A stretch of 64,000 bases of DNA from contig CATNEN010000030.1 of assembly GCA_950097015.1 (NCBI GenBank), forward strand, positions 729,001-793,000, written 5' to 3'. Positions 1 to 13,000 of this stretch are shown one piece after another. Every line of letters starts with the position of its first letter. Position 1 is the first letter of the stretch. Below the pieces are notes generated by a model that did not search any database, was not told where the DNA came from, and saw nothing but the letters and a program-made list of their open reading frames with translations. Source of the stretch: Macrostomum hystrix. Lineage: Eukaryota; Platyhelminthes; Macrostomidae. The translations under genes were made by a program, and so were the position numbers.

Positions 1-3000
1 TCGCCAAGGAAGGCCGCCTGCCTAGTGGCTCCTCGTCGCCTCCCTTCGGAGGCCAGTCGCACAGCCAGGCGAATCGTCAGCAGAGCCAGCAGGTGGGCAA
101 GGTGCTGACTGGCGGCGTTGACGGACAATTAACTAGCAGTGGCGTTATGGACGCAGCTCATCTGGGCCAAGGACACTTCAGCACTCGGAATCCGCCGCTG
201 ATTCAGCTCAGCCCGGCCCTGAGTCCGGCTCCATCGGCTCCACTTCCGCCGCCACCGCCGCCACCGCCGCCCTATGACCTGCGAGAGCGGCCTAGGAGGC
301 GAAATTTATCCAATCTGGGTGAGTAAATCCCAGGGATTTGTGATGGTATTCTTTTATTTTACATTTTGCATTTACATTTAATCCTTGATAAGAGGGCTTA
401 ATCAGGGATATCAGCTCCTCTAACCGGCCCCTTCCAACACGTACCGACATCTGTCTCATCTCTCCCATGTCTCATCTCTCCCGTGTCTCATCTCTCCCAT
501 GTCTCATCTCTCCCGTGTCTCATCTCTCCCGTGTCTCATCTCTCCCGTGTCTCATCTCTCCCATGTCTCATCTCTCCCGTGTCTCATCTCTCCCGTGTCT
601 CATCTCTCCCATGTCTCATCTCTCCCATGTCTCATCTCTCCCGTGTCTCATCTCTCCCATGTCTCATCTCTCCCGTGTCTCATCTCTCTCATGCCTTATC
701 TCTCTCATGTCTCATCTCTCTCGTGTCTTATCTCTCTCATGTCTCATCTCTCTCGTGTCTTATCTCTCCCGTGTCTCATCTCTCCCATGTCTCATCTTTC
801 CCATGTCTCATCTCTCCCATTTCTCATCTCTCCCGTGTCTCATCTCTCCCATGTCTCATCTCTCCCGTGTCTCATTTCTCCCATGTCTCTTCTCTCCCGT
901 GTCTCATCTCTCTCATGCCTTATCTCTCTCATGTCTCATCTCTCTCGTGTCTTATCTCTCTCATGTCTCATCTCTCTCGTGTCTTATCTCTCTCGTGTCT
1001 CATCTCTCTCGTGTGTCATCTGCTTTATACATAAACCAGGCGGTGTAGCTTGTCCCTCTTTCTCGTGACAGTGTAACATTGAAGAGAGAGAGAGAGAGTT
1101 AGAGGAGAAGATACAGCGAGTAGAGGCAGTGGGAGAGAGAGATCACTAAAATAAAGGGGAGGAAATTGACGCTGTGAGAGAGTTGCGTAACTGCCGTCTC
1201 TTATTCCCCCCTAGGTGCCTGCCTGCCTGTCTTCCTCTGCCCTGCAATTTCCCTATATATATACTATTCTCTTTGCATATGTATAATATGTATAGTAGGT
1301 TCGGTTGGCGTGTGTCCTATATATTATGCATACATACTTTATTCAGTATAAAGTAAGAATAAAATTTTTCAAAAGCAACTCTTCGAACACAGTGCTTCGC
1401 GTGAGTCAGCGCCGTGTGCTATTATAAAGCAGGCCTCCTTAGTTCCTATCGACCAAACTTATCCCAACTAAATTTATGCTGCGTGGGAAATTTGTCGACT
1501 GCGAAACTTTTAGGACCGAAAATGCAAGACAGCTGGCCTAGGGTCTAGTTTCTGTATATAATGTATGTATGTGTCTAGCATAGCCCTGCACTGCTGCTTG
1601 AACTGGGGTATCTTGGAAGGATGGATGGATGGGTAGGTGGATTGTGGAAGGATGATGGAGGCTGTGTGTATGCTGTATGCATTGTCGGAATAGGAGGACG
1701 GCCCACAGTTTTCCGAGGTCCCAGGCCTAGTAGGGGGGGCTTTGGGGAAATAGGGAGAAGCAAGCGAAAGAGGAAGAGGAAGCGGCAGGCAGGGCGGCGG
1801 AATACTGGGTTTTTGGGAGAGGGGAATTTTAGGGTTGGGAGGATTCTGGCTGCCATTCCTAGCCAATCCCGAGCCTCTATGCAGTCTCTCGATGGGATAC
1901 TGGGGAAAAGGCGGTGAGGCGGGGGGCCGTCTTGGGACAGGCCGAGGCCACGCACTGGGGGAGGTCCTCCCACCCCTCCGCTTGCATATATTGCGCCTGG
2001 CCAGTGTGTGCGCCTGTGTTATGCCCGCGTTCCCTTCTATATTATATAGATCCCATTGCTCCCAATTCGGTGTATGTGCCCAGTACGCATTGCAGCCCGT
2101 ACTAGTCTTCAACTAGTATATGTCCATAGCCAAATTGTGCTATTCCTCGCCAGTAAGTTTGAATGTCTATGGTAAAAGTTGTTTCGCCAGAAGCTGGCCT
2201 ATCGTCCCAGTCTTCTAGGCGCACCCGGCAAAGCCGACTGCGGCAGCAACAGCAGCAGCACCAGCGAGACATTGTTGCTACCTCATCTCGAGAGGCAGTT
2301 GGTAAGCCCCCTATTTAGAGGTCCGTCAGTGGACTTTTAAATTTTCTCCCCACCTCAATCAATCATTTTGCGCGGCTTTCGGGTTTTAAAAGTACAATGA
2401 AAAATTTGCTGGAATTTAATACTTTCCCGATCTTTAGCAATACTACTAAGTTTTGAAGTCCCATTCAATTCTAGAATACTACGGGTGGTATGACAAGGTA
2501 CCAATTCATTCTATATGCAGTATGAACTGTGAAGATGTTGTGTACCCACGTATTCATTGGTTACACACTTTTGCAACTTGTGTACCAACGACCTACAGCA
2601 CAACGAACAGTCTGACACAATAGGTACACAAAGACAGCTTCCAAATCATGCTATTTGGCCGTGCTATTTGACGCAATGAGGCTAAAAAGCAGTCTCTACG
2701 GGGTGTGGACGCGCAGACTTTGTGAAATGGATTGACTGACGTCTCTGAATAAGACCATAGTTTAGTAATAGTATATATAATATGCATACTGTATGCAGCC
2801 TACTCAACTGTGTGTTTGTGTGCGCGTGTCGAATTCCGGCCCCCTTTCCTCATTGCCCCGTCCCCTGTTGCCAGGGCTCTCTCTCTCTCTCTCTTGAGTC
2901 GCCTATAAGGGGCCGCCCGCTAGCTCAGCTAACCCCCTCGGCACACGCGCTGCAACCCAGCCCTACCCCTTCCATAATACTCGCTCGTTCGTAAGACGAT

Positions 3001-6000
3001 AGACTGGGCTAGAGAGAAAGAGCCGGGGTGGGACCCGCGAGGGTGGTCTCCATTTGCATTGCCTTCTCTGCTCTCTCTCTTCCCGGCGTCTCTGGTCCTT
3101 CTCCCACCCCCCGCTGCGGCCCCCGGCCCCGACTTACCCTGCGAGGGTCTGCCCGCCATGCGCCCTCAGTGAGTCACTCTATAGGGGAGAGCGGGCCGGG
3201 GTATACCTAAAGAGCTATAGCGTTGCGTTAGGCCTACAGAAAAAAGCAGCCCTAGGAAGGACGCGACGCGTGGATCGTTTCTGAGTAGCGATGAGATTGC
3301 TTGGGCCAGCACAAGGGGAGATTGGGAACAGAAAGGCAAAGAGAGATGGGTTGCCACGCTGCCATCCTTCCCCTCTATTCCCCTATGCTTCTTCTATTCC
3401 CTATTCTATGCTGTACGACTTCCTCTCTGCGTCTGCTGCCTAATTCCCAATTGGAATACTCCTTTGTTGCATGTCATCCTGCCTGGCGTGGGGCAGTGTA
3501 TTTTCTGTTTTGCCCTCCATCTAGCTAGTGCTAGTGTGTGTGTGTGTGTGTGACTCAGGACTGCTAAGCTTACTTGCTGGATGCTTAAGCCGCTTATAGG
3601 CATCTGAAATGGCATTGGCTTTGTTATGCAACACTGCCTATCGGCTAGCTAGGCTAGGCCTACATTGGTACATCGAATTTCTTCTTAACAAGACGGCTTT
3701 AGTGCCACTTCACAAAATCTCCGAATCCGCTCCGACACTCGCAGAGCTGGCCAATGAATGGCTGCACAGGCTGACTCCGGTTGCTGCCGCTGTTCCCACC
3801 GGTGTCTCAGCCGCAGGCCCGACACAGTTGCTGCCGCCGCCGCCTCCGCCAACCCAACCGCCGGCTTTGGCGATTGCGCCTATTGAAAATAACTGCGTGG
3901 GCGGTGGACACCTGACTAGCAAGGTAATAACTGTGAAATGTCTAAATAATTAGCGTCCTATTTATTGGTTGCTAATGACACTCTTTCGGTTGCTAACGAC
4001 ATTCTTTTGGTTGCTAATGACATTAATTTGGTTGATAATGACATTCTTTTGGTTGCTAATGACATTCTTTTGGTTGCTAATGACATTCTTTTAGGTTTAT
4101 AATGACATTATTTGGTTGCTAATACCGGGCCAATCATTCACAATGAAGCAACTATTACAAGTGACTATTATCTAGAGATAATTTATCCTGTCCCGCAGGC
4201 TTCAGACGTGGCGCCCCCATCGCGCAAAAAACTTCGCCTCTCCTCTGGCAGCGTTGTTGACGTTGATTCTGCGGCCGCGGCAGCGGCAGCAGCCGCCGCC
4301 GCCGCAGCCGTGTTTGCCGGCGACTCCTCTCAACCTGTGGTGCCAATTTCGCTACCCGCCTCAGCCGCCGCCGCCTCAGCCGCCGCTGGCAGCCATGCCG
4401 AGCACGCCGGCATGAGCTGGGCTGCTCCGCTGCATCATCGGTCTGTCGCAGCCTCTTCCTCCGGCGCTTCTACATCAGCGACGGGACGGCGAAACGGAGG
4501 CGGCAGCGTCGGCGCCGGCGCTTCAACGGTTCCCCAACAGAGAGCGAGGTGAGCACTTTATCATTCTGATAGATGTCTTCTCTTGATAGGTTTAGTCTAA
4601 CAAAATGCTGTGAGTCAGCCTATGTTACCCCAGGCGCAACAAAGACTGCGAGGATAGAACCAAAATGATAAAGATTGCCTGAGTCGAATCACTAATTTTA
4701 GAGGCACGCACATTCGCGAGCAACCTGTCTGTTTCTCTCCGCCTAGAGACGGAGGCCCGGAAGCAGGTGTGTTTGGAGAGTGTATCACGCGCGGCATATC
4801 TGCCCCAGTCTTTTTCTCAAACACTAAAGCTGCTCTTTGTCTGCGTGAGGTTGTTGCAGTCCCGGCTTCGCATGTAGCCAGTCGAATGAACACGGAACCT
4901 TTAGGGGTTTTTGGGGGGGAGAGGGCTGCCAGGGTGCCTAGCAGGGCTGCAACAGCCTGACTAGGCTTGCCTCTGCACTGGGACCCACGTGCCATCGAGG
5001 AACCAACCCCATTAGCTAACCACTGAGCCAGCCAGTCAGCCAGTCTTTACTATCGCATTGCTGCCTGACCTACGCGCGCACAAACTCGCGTATATACAAT
5101 GACTAAACTTGTGTGCAAATTCTAAACAGCTGTAGCCTGCTGGGGCGCGAACTACCCTACCCCGCCGCCGCTGCTCTCCCTACCCTTGAAGTCCCTCCAC
5201 CCCACCGCAGCTTGCTTTAAATAAGCGGCAAACATACAGTGAGTGAGAGAGACTGTTCGATATACCTGGCATTATTCAATAAATTGGTTGCCTAGTTTTC
5301 TGTAAGCATAGAATTGTATGTGCCGGGTGAGCAGCTATGCAGCAGCAATTGGATTCGCTCTATGCTCAGTTCTACACCAGCTTCGCCTCTTGGGCTGGTC
5401 AACAATTGGCAAACGATCAACTGGTCGGATCGGCTCTGGCCAACTCTGCCACCGCCTACGGCCTGGATCCGGCCATCTGCCTTGGCGCCGCGCTGGCCGA
5501 CTTCCTGAGCCGGCATCAGCTGGCAGGAAGGCCCGCCTGGCTGCACGCCAGCCTTCTACTCCGCTGCCTCGACCGGGCAGATCTTGGCTATACCGCAGTA
5601 GTGCGCCAGATTTTGCACTCGCTTGGCCGGTCGGTCGTTCGGCATCTCCACGCCGGCCGAATGTTTAAACAACTGCGCGCCCACCTACTCAGACAACTGT
5701 GGTGCGATCTTGGTAGCTTGGGGGTGTCTAGTGATAGTAGAATAAGGACTAATTTCATTGCTCTTTCATTGTGCTAAAAGTATAACAAAGTCTAGTATTT
5801 TACTAAATTCTCCCTACTGCCTCGTCTCATTTCAGTCCGCAGCTGCGCCGACGTAACAACCAGCAGCAGCAGCAGCCGCAGCAGTTACCTCAGCAGCATC
5901 AGCATCAGCAGCAGCATCACTCTCGCCATCTACCACAGCAAATGCCCATCCTGACAAACTCAGCAGTCGGAGCTTCGTCAGCTGCAATGTCTGCCGCTGC

Positions 6001-6876
6001 TGCCAGCGATGTGTACCAGCATCAGCAGCAGTCGTCAGCAACAGCAGCAGCAGCAGCAGCAGCAGTTGCATCAACAACAGCAGCATCAACAGCGTCAGGC
6101 AGCTGCTGCAGCGGCTGCAGCTTCAGCGGCCTCTGCGCTGGCAGCTAGCGGTGGCGCCAACGCGCACCTCCTTGGCGGCGCGTACTCCAGCAGCTCGCTG
6201 GTGTACCAGCAGCACCAGCACTACAGCCACCCGCCCCTGTACTATCCGGCCGGCTCCTATCACCAGCTTAGCGGTGCGGCTCCCGGCGGCTACTACTGCT
6301 GCCCGCCCGCGCCCTACCCCGGCCTCCTGCTGCACTTTCTGGCCCTGCTCGACGGCGGCCAATCGGCGGCGGCGGCTGCGGCTGCCGCGGCGGCTGCAGC
6401 AGCATCAGCCGCAGCGTCAACTGCCGCCGGAGGTGCTTCTTCCACACACAGTCAGCAGCATCAGCATCATCTCCATCATCAGCATCAGAATCATCAGAAT
6501 CAAGCTCATCATCAGCATCAGCAGCAGCAGCAGCACCGTCACCATCAGCAGCATCAGCAGCCCAGCAACCTGGACAGTCTGCTGCACCTGGCTGCCCAGG
6601 TTGGCGGATGCCGGCCCCGCGGTGCCGCGAAAGAGGAGCTGGACAGCCTGCCAGCCTATCGCTATCCAGCCCAGCCGGCGGCAGTCGGACTCCGGACAAG
6701 TCAGTTGCGTGGTCTGCCTGGCCGAGTTCGAGCCCCGGCAGCAGCTGCGCGGCCTGGCCTGCGGCCACGAGTTTCACGTCCGCTGCGTCGACCGCTGGCT
6801 GAGGCACAATCGCACCTGTCCGATCTGTCGGGCTGACGCCGTCAGCGGCAGGCCGCAGGTAGGCGCCGCTGACTAG
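1..6876 (+). CDS. RNF38/RNF44-like RING-H2 E3 ubiquitin ligase (5' partial, five exons, frame disrupted)
   Basis: Likely E3 ubiquitin ligase. Exons fit by phase: 3-318 (open to the window edge, ends phase 1), 2191-2301, 3703-3923 (ends phase 0), 4199-4548 (ends phase 2), 5836-6876. The C-terminus has a C3H2C3 RING-H2: CVVCLAEFEPRQQL, CGHEFHVRC, then RTCPICRAD. This is very close to the RNF38/RNF44 RING, and the upstream KPRG/LPSYR-type block of that family appears here as RPRGAAKEELDSLPAYRY. Exon 4 starts with a basic PSRKKLRLSSG segment; much of the rest is Q, H, A and P rich. The last exon must change frame near 6030, in a CAG run, and again near 6690, just before the RING. Each change is +1. 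The stop at 6874-6876 follows a possible donor (CAG/GTAGGC at about 6858), so a further exon is possible. RING identity is confident; the intact reading frame is not. Confidence 0.85.
448..1020. repeat. 16-bp minisatellite in intron 1 of the RNF gene
   Basis: About 36 tandem copies of a 16-bp unit close to TCTCCCGTGTCTCATC, with C/T variants (ATG for GTG, CTCTC for CTCCC, TTATC for TCATC). A 16-bp unit without stops leaves all three forward frames open, so the long Ser/Leu-rich ORFs across it are not evidence of coding. The same unit fills the hAT-type element at 14.3-15.5 kb. Confidence 0.95.
3965..4122. repeat. 21-22-bp minisatellite in intron 3 of the RNF gene
   Basis: About seven copies of a unit built on TTGGTTGCTAATGACATTC, lying between the donor at 3924 and the acceptor at 4197-4198. 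The last copies are degenerate. Confidence 0.85.
5335..5777 (+). CDS. Unassigned GC-rich ORF inside intron 4 of the RNF gene
   Basis: An ORF from ATG 5337 gives a 146-residue protein of ordinary composition (LDSLYAQFYTSFASWAGQQ near the start, then a Leu/Ala/Arg-rich helical stretch). Its GC-rich codon use resembles the flanking RNF exons more than the intron. An acceptor-like AG precedes 5335 and a donor-like GT lies at 5713-5714. Joined from exon 2 it would be in phase; joined onward to 5836 it would hit a stop at 5952. It could be an alternative terminal exon, a nested gene or a chance ORF. The layout of hydrophobic residues faintly recalls CTD-interacting (PCF11-type) helices, but I cannot claim homology. 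Confidence 0.35.
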
Positions 6877-6939
6877 GCTTCTAATTGACTGTGGAGAAAC
6901 TCCCGTGTTCTTTAACTTTGAACCTGAACCATTTAAAGC

Positions 6940-7200
6940 GGAATCTTTCTAGACGCACAGCCAATAAGAAACGTTTTAGACACAGCCAATCAGAATCTTT
7001 CCTGACTCACAGCCAATTAAAATATTTTTAGGCACACAACCAATCAGAATCTTTCTAGGCACACAACCAATCAGAATCTTTCTAGATACATAATCAATCA
7101 GAATCTTTCTAGACACATAACCAATCAGAATCTTTATTGTCTCACAACCAATCAAAATCTTTCTAGACAATGCAAAACAAATCAGAACCTTTCTTAACTC
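6940..7200. repeat. About 27-bp minisatellite downstream of the RNF RING exon
   Basis: About nine imperfect copies of a unit containing CCAATCAGAATCTTTCTAG joined by variable ACACACAA spacers. Single degenerate copies (CCAATCAG) continue to about 7350. The core resembles the CCAATCAGAATCGTATG core of the array at 9.2-9.9 kb. Confidence 0.85.
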
Positions 7201-7349
7201 ATAGATAAATAATCAGATTTTTTCTAGGCAAACCCAACCAATCAAAGTTTCACGAACAAAGAATCGTTAAATTCACAAAACATGAATTCGAATCGAAATA
7301 TTATTAGCATCCAACCAATCAGTATCTTCATAGTCAGCGTCAGCCAATC

Positions 7350-9185
7350 AGAAGCAAGGTTTGCTCTTTTGTCACTGATTCGAACAGTTTTTGGGATTCA
7401 CTGGGTTGGATAGCAGGGTCTATACGGAAGTCTCGAACAAGCCTGTGATCGTGAAACCCTCCCATTTCTTATGCCAGCCCGTTACCTGCTTAGTGAAAGC
7501 TTTAATTAAATGTTCGGCCTTTTATTAATCAATAGTTTTTGTCTCTACGTGTTTCTCTCGCTCCATTTGCAGCCTCGTATCTGTGCCATTATATTATTGC
7601 TCTTACTAAACTTTTTTGTTTAATAATCTAACTTTTACGAGATTTTCGTTTGAAAAAAGGGCAAATCCTAACGACAAAGTGCGCACAGAAATAGATGACC
7701 CACACACTCGTGTCTACTTTCAATTCCCCTGTCCTGTCCATTGCGAAAAATGGAATCGGTAATCAATCCTTTTCTTGACTACCGACTAATTTTAAACTAG
7801 TTTATATGCTTTTTTCTACAATCATCAATAAACTGTGTTCCTATTATTGTTTGTACATGATTCTTAATTACAGAAAATACATAATTAATAAGACACACTG
7901 GCTAACCAATAAAAAGCAAAAAGCTATGATTCATCCGTGTACACCCGCATACAATAACAGTCCTGTTCTTCAATTGTTCTTTTGTTCCAAATTGTTTAAG
8001 TGACGCGTTTAAATTAGCGCCACAAGTTATAACGACTTTGTTAACGACGATTTTGAAGGTTGAAAAGTTTGAAAACCTTTTGCTTAGACATAAAACCATT
8101 TTGCACGACTATTAAATTAAAAAACATCGCAGACTAATGTTCGAATTTTTCTCATCAGTAAGGCCACATTAATGCGAATAGTACATCTTAAGTAGTATAT
8201 TTAATAATAGAAAATTTAGAATTTTAAAACGCTTTAGACTACTCATTAGTATACAGAAAGTTAGTAGTGAGCACTAGTCAGACGTTTTTTTTTAAGAAAA
8301 ACTAGCCTTCATAAAACAAATAGCACACAGAAAGTCCATCTCGATAAGAACAGGACTGGAAGACCTAAGGTGAGCACAATTATTATCGAAGCAATGAGCA
8401 CAAGCGAATAAATAATTTGGTAAATAAGAATTCTGTGGATTTAAACTTTTATTCGCAGAATATTTTTAGACGATTTTCCTTCTTTAGCAAAATGAAACAA
8501 CGACAGAAATTGTGCAGAAAACAATTTACTGTTTACAAAGCAATTTCACTCATGTCTCTACTACACGAGTAGCACATAGCAAAAAATGCGTGCAAAATAC
8601 TAAACAAGTAACTATTGTAAGTAGTAAGTTGAAAGTAAAAATAGATAATTCGTGCAAGTTATTCGATATAAGAAACGCGGCGCAAATACTACTTGTGTGC
8701 AGTAAAGAGTTTGTAATTTTTTCACAAAATTTTACTAATGATAAAATATCGAAGACAGTAATGCAATGCTAAAAAAAGGAATGTTAATGAGTCCAGCAGT
8801 CTCATTAAAAATTGGAATGCTTAATAGCAGAAGTGCATAAGGGTAGCGCTCGCATGAGCTGAAAAAAACTAGAAAAACACAATGAACTAGAGATTCTCAA
8901 TAAGAGTGACAACTTGGAAGAACCAAGCAACCAGCTTTTAGAAGCTGTGAGTTCAGGATAAAAATTAATGAAGAATTGAGACCAATTGTAGTATGTAGCA
9001 TTGTGAGATATAATTGTAGTTATGTACAGAGGGCCAGATAGTTAAAAATTATCATATGAAATTCAACCGGCATAGGCAAAACCAGCCAGTAGGAATGATA
9101 GGAATGGTAGGAATTCGAATACAAACAGCATTGCTAATAAGAATTATAAAAGCTGGTACAGCATCACGCAGAAAATAATCAACTA
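7350..9185. other. AT-rich stretch with no gene recognised
   Basis: Both strands were read. Only short ORFs without recognisable domains or good splice context are present. It may hold 3' UTR and intergenic DNA after the RNF gene; several AATAAA-type hexamers occur, but none can be assigned. Confidence 0.6.
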
Positions 9186-9189
9186 GAAT

Positions 9190-9905
9190 TTCTGACATCC
9201 CAGCCAATCGGAATTATATAGCATCGATGCCAATCTGATTTTCCTGGCACCCCAGCCAACCAGAATCGCATGAGACCCCAGCCAACCAGAATCGTATGAG
9301 ACCCCAGCCAACCAGAATCGCATGAGACCCCAGCCAACCAGAATCGCATGAGACCCCAGCCAACCAGAATCGTCTGACACCCCAGCCAACCAGAATCGTA
9401 TGACACCCCAGCCAATCAGAATAGTATGACACCCCAGCCAATCAGAATCGTATGACACCCCAGCTAACCAGAATCGTATGACACCCCAGCCAATCAGAAT
9501 CGTATGACACCCCAGCCAATCAGAATCGTATGACACCCCAGCTAACCAGAATTGTATGACACCCCAGCCAACCAGAATCGTATGACACCCCAGCCAACCA
9601 GAATCGTATGACACCCTAGCCAACCAGAATCGTATGACACCCGAGCCAACCAGAATAGTATAGTAAGACACCCCAGCCAATCAGAATCGTATGACACCCG
9701 AGCCAACCAGAATAGTATAGTAAGACACCCCAGCCAATCAGAATCGTATGACACCCGAGCCAACCAGAATAGTATAGTAAGACACCCCAGCCAATCAGAA
9801 TCGTATGACACCCCAGCCAAGCAGAATCGTATGACACCCCAGCCAAGCAGAATCGTATAACACCCCAGCCAATCAGAATCGTATGACACCCCAGCCAATT
9901 AGATT
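9190..9905. repeat. 26-bp minisatellite
   Basis: About 27 copies of a 26-bp unit with core CCAGCCAACCAGAATCGTAT followed by GACACC. A longer variant, with AGTATAGTAAGACACC replacing the normal junction, recurs three times between 9640 and 9785 and marks a local higher-order duplication. Trp/Leu-rich ORFs on the minus strand are by-products. Confidence 0.95.
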
Positions 9906-10026
9906 AATGTTACACCATAGCCTATAAAAAGCATCACAGACCCAGTTTCTTAAATTAGTATCAGCCCAGATGTACCATCCAATCAGAGCTGCCCATTTAA
10001 AACAAAGTAACTAAAATCGTAAAGAT

Positions 10027-13000
10027 TTAGAATTCGTCACCGGCCAGTCTGGCGTCGTCCTCCTCAAGCGAGCGGACCAGCATCTCAGATAGCAGCGGAT
10101 GCGGCACAGTGGAAGCGTGGTGCACAGCGAAGTGCCAGAAGCCGAGGGCCAGGATCTTGGATGAGTGAAGCTCGTTGCTAACTAGCAGCAGGGAGCCACG
10201 CCTAGCCGCATCCGGGCAGACGATGCGCAGCTCAGCCTTGAAGTTGTCCTGCAGCTGTTCAATAGCCTGTTGGTTGTGTTAGTTAAGTCTCATCGTATTA
10301 ACAGGTTTTAGAAAGAGTTAACGGAAAAACGAATAATCGTTACCTTAATGAGCGTTAAAAATTGTTAAAGATCGTTACAACTTTCTTGGTCTAAGATACT
10401 GAATTTTTCGTCATAATTCATGTACTAGCATTAACTCTACTTAAAGTAGCTTAATTCGTATTACTTTTCTGAGAAAAAATGGCCTAAAGCTCTTCTCTTA
10501 AATGCCCTGAAATTCTTAACATGGCGATGCCACTCTCAATTACCTCACCTAATGCTGGGACCCATTTAACAGCTGGGTGAACTGGAGCAATGCAGAATTG
10601 AGTGTCTAGCTAACGGACACAAATTGTTCAAATGCAGTGGGGAATCGAACCCCCGACCGTCAAGCCGTGAGTCTGACGCTCTAACCACTAGGCTACAACC
10701 CTGCCTGACCTGTTTGTTCTCCCAGTAGTCGCAGTAGCAGGTGTCCAAAAAGAAGATGGCTTTGAGCAGCAGGTACTCGTGCAGGCTGAGTCCCAGATCG
10801 GTCATGTGCTTGCACAGGGTTCGATTCCGGTGATCCAGTCGGGGCACCCGAAACTGGTCCAGCCTGGACTCAGGTATGGCAAAGTTGGCACACATTCTTA
10901 AGTCTCCATCGTAGGGCACTGAACAATGGACAGTGTACAGGGTCAACAATTGGATCCAATTGCCCTGCAGTAGGCGGATCCGGTCGTTTATTGGCAGGCC
11001 GGCGAAGCCCTGCAGACGCTTGGCCCAGGCAACTAGCTCGGCTATGTACTGCTCAGTCACCTGCGATATGCCAGTCAGCACCTGGCCAAGTTTGGGTTTG
11101 GGAGCTTTTGCGATGCATGCCCTTGATATTAGTCACTGTATCCGGGTAAAGGAACTCTATATTATATTACTGATCTTTATCGACTAGAAAATCTCATCTT
11201 TATGGACTAGGAAATCTCATCTTTATGGACTAGAAAATCTCATTTTTATGGACTAGGAAATCTCATCTTTATAGACTAGAAAATCTCATCTTTATGGACT
11301 AGGAAATCTCATCTTTATAGACTAGGAAATCTCATCTTTATAGACTAGAAAATCTCATCTTTATAGACTAGAAAATCTCATCTTTATAGACTAGAAAATC
11401 TCATCTTTATAGACTAGAAAATCTCATCTTTATAGACTAGAAAATCTCATCTTTATGGACTAGGAAATCTCATCTTTATAGACTAGGAAATCTCATCTTT
11501 ATGGACTAGGAAATCTCATCTTTATAGACTAGGAAATCTCATCTTTATAGACTAGGAAATCTCATCTTTATAGACTAGGAAATCTCATCTTTATAGACTA
11601 GGAAATCTCATCTTTATAGACTAGGAAATCTCATCTTTATGGACTAGGAAATCTCATCTTTATAGACTAGGAAATCTCATCTTTATGGACTAGGAAATCT
11701 CATCTTTATAGACTAGGAAATCTCATCTTTATAGACTAGGAAATCTCATCTTTATAGACTAGGAAATCTCATCTTTATAGACTAGGAAATCTCATCTTTA
11801 TGGACTAGGAAATCTCATCTTTATAGACTAGGAAATCTCATCTTTATGGACTAGGAAATCTCATCTTTATAGACTAGGAAATCTCATCTTTATAGACTAG
11901 GAAATCTCATCTTTATAGACTAGAAAATCTCATCTTTATAGACTAACAAATCTCATCTTTATAGACTAGGAAATCTCATCTTTATAGACTAGAAAATCTC
12001 ATCTTTATAGACTAGGAAATCTCATCTTTATAGACTAGAAAATCTCATCTTTATAGACTAGAAAATCTCATCTTTATTGAATAGGAAATCTCATCTTTAT
12101 GGACTAGGAAATATCATCTAAGAGGTTTGCATTTAGACTAGGGAATCTCATATATGTAAACTGTCAAATTCACCTCTACAAACTAGGAAATCTCACTTTT
12201 ATAAACTTGGAAATTCCAACTTAATAAACTAAAGAATTCTTACATCTATAAAATAGGAAATCTCAGCTATATAAACTTAGAATCTAAACACTTTGAACTA
12301 GGAACTAGGTAAGCTTCGAGACTGTGGTCAGTGGCAGAGCGGTTAACGCGTTTGCCTCTCGCACCAGGGTCCCTGAGCTCGATTCTGTGGCGAGGCCTCG
12401 TATTTGGGGCGCAGCCGCGGAGAGAAGGCTTGGGGGCTTGTCGTGCAATTTGCACCCTTGAGGGCCAACCTCCAAGGCACAGTGAGAGTGTACACTGCCT
12501 GACGATGAGAAAGTCAGGGCAGATGTACACACCTGTGTGCGCGTGTGCTCGGGAGTCAGCGAAATGGGCAGAATTGCCTCCTCGCTGGCTGAGGGTCTAG
12601 TGTCACCAAATGATGCTCCATTGTCCGCAGCCCTCCTGCAATTATTAGCGAATCCCTGGACTGCGCACCTGTTCATCGAAAGTGTCGGCTTTGGCCACCT
12701 CGTTCAAATCGATGCAAATTGGCGCCGGCTCAATTTCAGTCAGGTGTTTTAACAGCGGCGGCGGCGGCTGGGACAAGTCGGCCGCCTGCGGCAGCTGACC
12801 GATGGCTAGGACGGCGCTGCGTGCGGCTTCGGCTGCGTCAGCTGGGCCTGGCGGCGAAGAAGGCTGCGGCGGCGGCGTCGTGGCTTCGCCATCCGTGGAC
12901 GACGTGGGCACAGCGACAGCGGCGCCAGGTGCAGCGGCAGGCGGATGGGCAGACGAGCTGCCGTCCAGCATTCGCACCATCCGAGGATTCATGCCCAGCA

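Noticed and set aside
467-1068. Three overlapping long Ser/Leu/His-rich ORFs
   Set aside because: They come from the 16-bp tandem unit, which has no stop in any forward frame; all three frames are equally open.
5832-6362. Minus-strand Leu- and Ala-rich ORFs
   Set aside because: Shadows of the CAG/GCC-rich RNF exon on the other strand.
12324-12648. Functional tRNA genes at SINE heads
   Set aside because: Only A and B boxes are tRNA-like; the rest does not fold into a complete tRNA and is followed by a shared SINE body in several copies.
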